Source of the DNA: JBFMAE01 sp040756085
Lineage (GTDB): Bacteria > Desulfobacterota > BSN033 > UBA1163
Length of the DNA: 8,276 nt
Direction: 5' to 3'
NCBI GenBank assembly: GCA_040756085.1
Contig: JBFMAE010000083.1
Coordinates: forward strand, 1-8,276
The position numbers and the translations under genes were made by a program. This document shows positions 5,187 through 8,276 of the stretch, piece after piece. The notes beneath the pieces are model-generated. The model was not told the DNA's origin and ran no database searches. It saw only the letters and a list, made by a program, of their open reading frames with translations. Position 1 is the first letter of the stretch. Each line of letters starts with the position of its first letter.

Positions 5187-5238
5187 CCCTGCCTGCGTTA
5201 GGCAGGGTAGGCAGGCCCTCCCGCCGGGGAGAGGAGGG
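5187..5238. repeat. GC-rich double hairpin, REP-like intergenic element
   Basis: Two adjacent inverted repeats in otherwise AT-rich surroundings. The first is CCCTGCC-TGCGTTA-GGCAGGG (5187-5207), followed by a further GGCAGG (5210-5215). The second is CCCTCC...GGAGGG (5216-5238), with an inner stem CTCCC-GCCG-GGGAG (5218-5231). It starts two bases after the stop codon of the 234-residue gene. The composition resembles dispersed REP-type palindromes of many proteobacteria; copy number cannot be seen here. No T-run follows on either strand, so a factor-independent terminator is unlikely, though it may stabilise the mRNA end. Confidence 0.55.
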
Positions 5239-5239
5239 T

Positions 5240-5944
5240 TTAGGTGGAAGTTTTGACTTCAAAATACCGATCCGCTGTGAGGTGGGCGAATTGGACCGCA
5301 CCAATGCAAGGAACTACATATTTAACCGGCCATTGGTTCCCCAAAATGCTGAAAAACTCGAGACACGAGGAACAGACATGGATGCTATCAGCAATCGAAT
5401 AGGGAGCCTTTGAATCATCCACAATGGTAAAAAATATCGGATTGATGAAATTGGCGTGGTTTGCCGAATGGCTAATGAAGATTTTATCAAAATCAAAGTG
5501 GCCATTTGAACCCTGACGTTCAAACCATCTCTGATAAAATTCCTTTTCGATCGGCTCAGGTTTATCCCATTCCGTAGGTTTTCTATTTTGAAATTCCTTT
5601 GATTGGGCCAATTGAGAAATTTCGTTCCCGGTTGGGAGTCGATCCGGTTTGAAATTCGATTCTTTTATGATAACTGGATTACCAAGATCCAAATGATCAA
5701 AGGGTGTATTGCTGACGATCAAAAACTTCCCAGCTTTCTCGGATTTTCTGTACCAAGAAGTCCTTCTTTTACAAAAACCCTTCCAAGCTGGCGGTGCTAA
5801 ATAAGAAATTTCCATTGACGACCTTAATACCCGACAGGGAATAAGAGCTTCGTCGGTGAGAGGAATGCCTCTTTCTTCGAAACTGTTCCTGACCTTTCTC
5901 AAGCCCCGAAGGTCCATCCAATAGCAAAATTTTTGGTAGCCCAT
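5240..5944 (-). CDS. Unknown 234-residue protein with C-terminal cysteine motif
   Basis: I do not recognise a named family. The protein is mostly soluble and rich in aromatic residues. The most conserved-looking parts are residues 70-95 (GKFLIVSNTPFDHLDLGNPV, ends given), a polar middle section (about 98-145) and the C-terminus, which has IHVCSSCLEFF (C191, C194) and, 19 residues on, KYVVPCIGAV (C213), a possible three-cysteine metal or redox site. Further cysteines are at 7, 37 and 58. No signal peptide or transmembrane helix is evident. The ATG at 5944 is preceded by GTAGTAGGATA, a modest ribosome site. It follows the GntR-type regulator after 120 nt on the same strand, so it may be a target or an operon partner of it. 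Codon use looks like the neighbours. The reading frame is supported by its length and a good start, the function is unknown. Confidence 0.75.
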   Translation of the reverse strand: MGYQKFCYWMDLRGLRKVRNSFEERGIPLTDEALIPCRVLRSSMEISYLAPPAWKGFCKRRTSWYRKSEKAGKFLIVSNTPFDHLDLGNPVIIKESNFKPDRLPTGNEISQLAQSKEFQNRKPTEWDKPEPIEKEFYQRWFERQGSNGHFDFDKIFISHSANHANFINPIFFTIVDDSKAPYSIADSIHVCSSCLEFFSILGNQWPVKYVVPCIGAVQFAHLTADRYFEVKTST

Positions 5945-6064
5945 TATCCTACTACCTTTCAGAATGGCAATTAATTAACCTACACTCCGCTTTATTTAAT
6001 GAAGTTTAATAAATATTATGTAAAGTTTTTTTTACTCTTGGTATAGATCTTGACTACCCTATGG

Positions 6065-6763
6065 TCAATCTTTTTCGATATATTTTGAAATATCTTCTCT
6101 CACCCTCCTAATATGTTCCCTCATTAAGGTGTCTGACAATAAGGGATCCCTTTTTTCCAATGCCTGAATGATATTATAGTGCTCTGAGAGAGATTGTTCG
6201 GCCCCGCCTTGAAGAACCTCCGTTCGTTGCCGCAACATATGGATGTGGGCGTTGAGAATATTCATATAACTCATCAAAAAGCTATTTCTGCTTGCATTGA
6301 GAATAAGGGTATGGAATTCTAAATCAGTTTTTGTAAACTCTTTATATCGATCTCTGTCGTTCAATGTATTAAAATCTTCAAAAAGAGATTTCAGCTGACC
6401 AATTTTTTGCTCATCTATATGCTCAGCAGCCAGCCTTGCAGCCAATCCCTCTAAGACCTCTCTTACTAAAAGGATTTCAATAATCTTGTCTTTTGAATGT
6501 TTGATAACAAAAGCACCTCGTCTCGGAATAATCTCGACAAGGCCTTCATTTTCAAGGCGACACAGACACTCACGAAGGGGAGTGCGGCTTACCCCTAATT
6601 TTTTGGCTAAACCTTCCTCATTAATCTTCTCACTAGGTGCAATTTTTTGGGAAACAATTATCTTCTTAACGACCTCATAGACCCTTTCTCGAAGATTGGA
6701 AATATTAATCAACTTTACTCGAGATGATTTCTTAGAATATGATGGTGTTCTTAATACTCTCAT
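6065..6763 (-). CDS. GntR-family transcriptional regulator, FCD (FadR) subfamily
   Basis: A 232-residue regulator. Residues 20-88 are a winged helix-turn-helix: LRERVYEVVKKII, NEEGLAKKLGVSRTPLRE (48-65), then the wing GLVEIIPRRGAFV (74-86). Residues about 92-228 form the helical FCD ligand-binding domain. The metal-binding residues typical of FCD proteins are present: D147 and H151 in DLEFH, H195 in SEHYN and H217 in REHIRR, so it probably senses a small carboxylic acid through a bound metal ion. FCD regulators usually repress genes for organic- or amino-acid use, often next to them. The frame stays open to 6919, but that would overlap the ATPase gene and add 52 unrelated residues; the ATG at 6763 with AAAGGA upstream fits the family length. 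It follows the ATPase gene after 68 nt and precedes the 234-residue unknown gene. Confidence 0.92.
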   Translation of the reverse strand: MRVLRTPSYSKKSSRVKLINISNLRERVYEVVKKIIVSQKIAPSEKINEEGLAKKLGVSRTPLRECLCRLENEGLVEIIPRRGAFVIKHSKDKIIEILLVREVLEGLAARLAAEHIDEQKIGQLKSLFEDFNTLNDRDRYKEFTKTDLEFHTLILNASRNSFLMSYMNILNAHIHMLRQRTEVLQGGAEQSLSEHYNIIQALEKRDPLLSDTLMREHIRRVREDISKYIEKD

Positions 6764-6831
6764 AAATCCTTTATCGAGATCTTTATATAAAAATAATATG
6801 TCCGCATCCCATGCCCGAGTCTTCCCCTTGC

Positions 6832-7734
6832 TCACCCTTTCCCTCTCCCCCTGCTCACTGACAGGCATGCCATCACTTCCTCCCACATCTGAAGCATAAG
6901 TTCCTGGACTTCGTTGCAAGGATAATCCATCACCGTTTTCCTGTTCACCAGTGCCTCGACCACTCTGGGTTCGTAAGGGATTTCTCCGATGAGGCGGGAC
7001 CCGTTCTTCTTACAGTGGGATGCTATTTGAGCCGTATTATCAAGATTGATGTCAAATTTATTAATGCAAATCATGGACGGGATTTTAAAATGTTCTGCAA
7101 GTTTCAGAATTCTTTCCAGGTCGTGAATCCCCGAAAGGGTAGGTTCTGTCACTGCCAAGACAAGATTCACTCCGGTCAACGAGGCCGTGACCGGGCAACC
7201 GATCCCTGGGGGACCGTCAATCAGGATCAGTTCCAAACCCCTTTCTTGGGCAACTTCCATCGCCTTCTTTCGAACGACGGTGACCAGTTTCCCTGAATTC
7301 TCCTCCCCAATCCCTAACCGTGCATGGACGAAAGGGCCATAAAGTGTTTCGGAAACAAACCAATCCCCTGAAAAGGCCTCTTCCATCGTAATGGCACTTT
7401 CCGGACAGATGTGACTGCAAAGGCCACATCCTTCACATGAAATAGGATCGACTATTCCATCATCAATGGCATCAAAACGGCAAAGCTCCATACAAAGGCC
7501 ACATTGGGTACATCTTTCTAAATCGACATGCGGGGATCTTCCGCCAAAGTATTTCCCCTGCATCAGTATCTTTGGCTGAAGCAAGAGATGGAGATCTGCC
7601 GCATCCACATCGCAATCCACCATGACCTTATCCTTCGCTAAAGCTGCAAAGGCAGCAGCAATAGTGGTCTTTCCTGTCCCACCTTTTCCACTGACAATGG
7701 CCAATTGTTTTACCTTGTTCTTCTCTTGTTCCAT
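6832..7734 (-). CDS. MinD-superfamily P-loop ATPase with inserted ferredoxin domain
   Basis: A 300-residue protein with the fold of MinD/Mrp ATPases interrupted by a bacterial 2[4Fe-4S] ferredoxin domain (COG1149 type). The deviant Walker A motif GKGGTGKTT is at residues 16-24 and DCDVDAADLH follows at 40-49. The insert has two Cys sets: C75, C78, C81, C85 and C100, C103, C106, C110 (CEGCGLCSHICP). A second switch motif LILIDGPPGIG lies near 170-178. Such ATPases occur in anaerobes, often as tandem pairs beside small NifX/NifB-like cofactor proteins, and are thought to couple ATP hydrolysis to Fe-S or electron-transfer steps; the exact reaction is unknown. Only one copy is here. It starts 7 nt after the cytochrome gene stop, so the two are probably co-transcribed. 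The ribosome site is weak (GTGAAGATGTC before ATG), consistent with coupling. Confidence 0.93.
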   Translation of the reverse strand: MEQEKNKVKQLAIVSGKGGTGKTTIAAAFAALAKDKVMVDCDVDAADLHLLLQPKILMQGKYFGGRSPHVDLERCTQCGLCMELCRFDAIDDGIVDPISCEGCGLCSHICPESAITMEEAFSGDWFVSETLYGPFVHARLGIGEENSGKLVTVVRKKAMEVAQERGLELILIDGPPGIGCPVTASLTGVNLVLAVTEPTLSGIHDLERILKLAEHFKIPSMICINKFDINLDNTAQIASHCKKNGSRLIGEIPYEPRVVEALVNRKTVMDYPCNEVQELMLQMWEEVMACLSVSRGRGKG

Positions 7735-7741
7735 GACATCT

Positions 7742-8276
7742 TCACTTTACTTGTTGAACCAATTTCTTAAGCTGTTCTTCTGACAGTGGTTGACCAAATG
7801 CCGCATAATGATAAATCGGCTTTGCTGGATTCATGATTGGAATCCATTTTCCCTCCCTCCGATCCTGATAAACGCATTGATAGTCCACGCCTTTTACAAC
7901 AGGAATAACCCCCTTCAGATTTTTCGGTTTTCCTTCCTCAAGCCAGGTCAGTGTAACTTTCCCGCTTTGGACATCCTTCATAATTTTCGTCCCGTGACAC
8001 CCATCGCATTTTCTGCCCTCTTTCATCACCGAATGGCTCATATGGGGAGCAAACATGAAGAAGGTTTTGTCCGCTCCAACCACAAAGTTCTGCATGCTCG
8101 CCGAAGTGACTTTCCCCCCGTAATTCATCAGAAATACCCATCCGGATACCGGGATAGCAACACGTTTCCCTTCCTTAACAAGGGTATCGAAGTGACAGTT
8201 GGTGCAGCTTACCACATGGCGTACATGGCAGGCTTTGCAATCCACCTTATCCCCATGGACGGTATGAGATTCGGTT
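7742..8276 (-). CDS. Multihaem c-type cytochrome, C-terminal part (runs off window)
   Basis: The frame is open to the window edge, so the N-terminus with its expected export signal is missing. The GTG at 8245 is internal: the ten codons before it continue as TESHTVHGDK, directly ahead of VDCKACH. Three CxxCH haem sites are visible: CKACH, CTNCH (11 residues later) and CDGCH about 66 residues further on. Extra histidines (HTVH, HVRHVV, PHMSH) could be distal axial ligands. The closely spaced first pair and histidine-rich stretches fit a periplasmic multihaem electron carrier. The last 80 residues hold no haem site and a lone cysteine, ending in a helical LSEEQLKKLVQQ. The ferredoxin/ATPase gene follows after 7 nt. 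The exact cytochrome family cannot be fixed from this part. Confidence 0.88.
   Translation of the reverse strand, partial: TESHTVHGDKVDCKACHVRHVVSCTNCHFDTLVKEGKRVAIPVSGWVFLMNYGGKVTSASMQNFVVGADKTFFMFAPHMSHSVMKEGRKCDGCHGTKIMKDVQSGKVTLTWLEEGKPKNLKGVIPVVKGVDYQCVYQDRREGKWIPIMNPAKPIYHYAAFGQPLSEEQLKKLVQQVK

Noticed and set aside
6050..6068. Inverted repeat TTGAC...GTCAA at the end of the GntR gene
   Set aside because: The five-base arms are short, overlap the stop codon and have no T-run; too weak to call a terminator or operator.
6764..6919. Longer N-terminus for the GntR regulator (start at 6919)
   Set aside because: The extra 52 residues overlap the end of the ATPase gene in another frame, look unlike any GntR N-terminus, and the ATG at 6763 has a ribosome site and gives the family length.
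7217..7429. Minus-strand frame overlapping the ATPase gene
   Set aside because: It is a shadow of the ferredoxin/MinD gene: no ribosome site, no motif, while the real gene shows Walker A and eight cluster cysteines in its own frame.

Overview
The window (roughly 43% GC by eye) is bacterial and strongly one-sided: every gene I can support, including the tRNA, is on the minus strand, so the reading order runs from high to low coordinates. The protein mix suggests an anaerobic or microaerophilic Desulfobacterota-type (deltaproteobacterial) organism: a multihaem cytochrome c, a MinD-type ATPase carrying a two-cluster ferredoxin insert, a MetV-like methylenetetrahydrofolate reductase C-terminal protein, FmdB zinc ribbons, a bacterioferritin and a radical SAM protein. 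This placement is inference from gene content, not from a marker gene.

Right part (8276 to 6832): the 3' end of a multihaem cytochrome c gene is followed after 7 nt by the ferredoxin/MinD ATPase gene, probably one transcript. Next comes a GntR/FCD-family regulator (6763 to 6065) and a 234-residue cysteine-motif protein of unknown function (5944 to 5240). A GC-rich double hairpin lies directly after that gene (5187-5238), and then a tRNA-Lys(TTT) gene (5141 to 5069), flanked by inverted repeats that would lengthen its acceptor stem. An orphan MetV-like gene follows (4940 to 4269).

Left part (4059 to 1): a long, compact, co-directional run that is probably one operon or a few overlapping ones. 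In order it holds a small unknown protein, an FmdB zinc ribbon with a Cys-rich tail, TsaA/TrmO tRNA methyltransferase, a NifU/IscU scaffold, an unknown small protein with F-x-x-C motifs, a second FmdB zinc ribbon, a short J-domain cochaperone, a bacterioferritin-like protein, a stand-alone CBM48 glycogen-binding protein and the N-terminal part of a radical SAM protein cut by the window edge. The stop/start overlaps from tsaA to the second fmdB-like gene imply translational coupling. The shared theme is Fe-S/iron handling and small metal-binding proteins, but no gene shown here ties them to one pathway.

The most noteworthy points are a bacterioferritin whose bridging ferroxidase glutamate is lysine, the unusual tsaA-scaffold-FmdB cassette, the extended stem around tRNA-Lys, and the orphan MetV. 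I found no CRISPR array, insertion sequence, phage gene or toxin system. There is no gene-free stretch longer than 300 bases; the longest gap, 4060-4268, holds a good sigma70-like promoter and a short palindrome. Two genes are cut by the window: the radical SAM gene at position 1 and the cytochrome gene at 8276.
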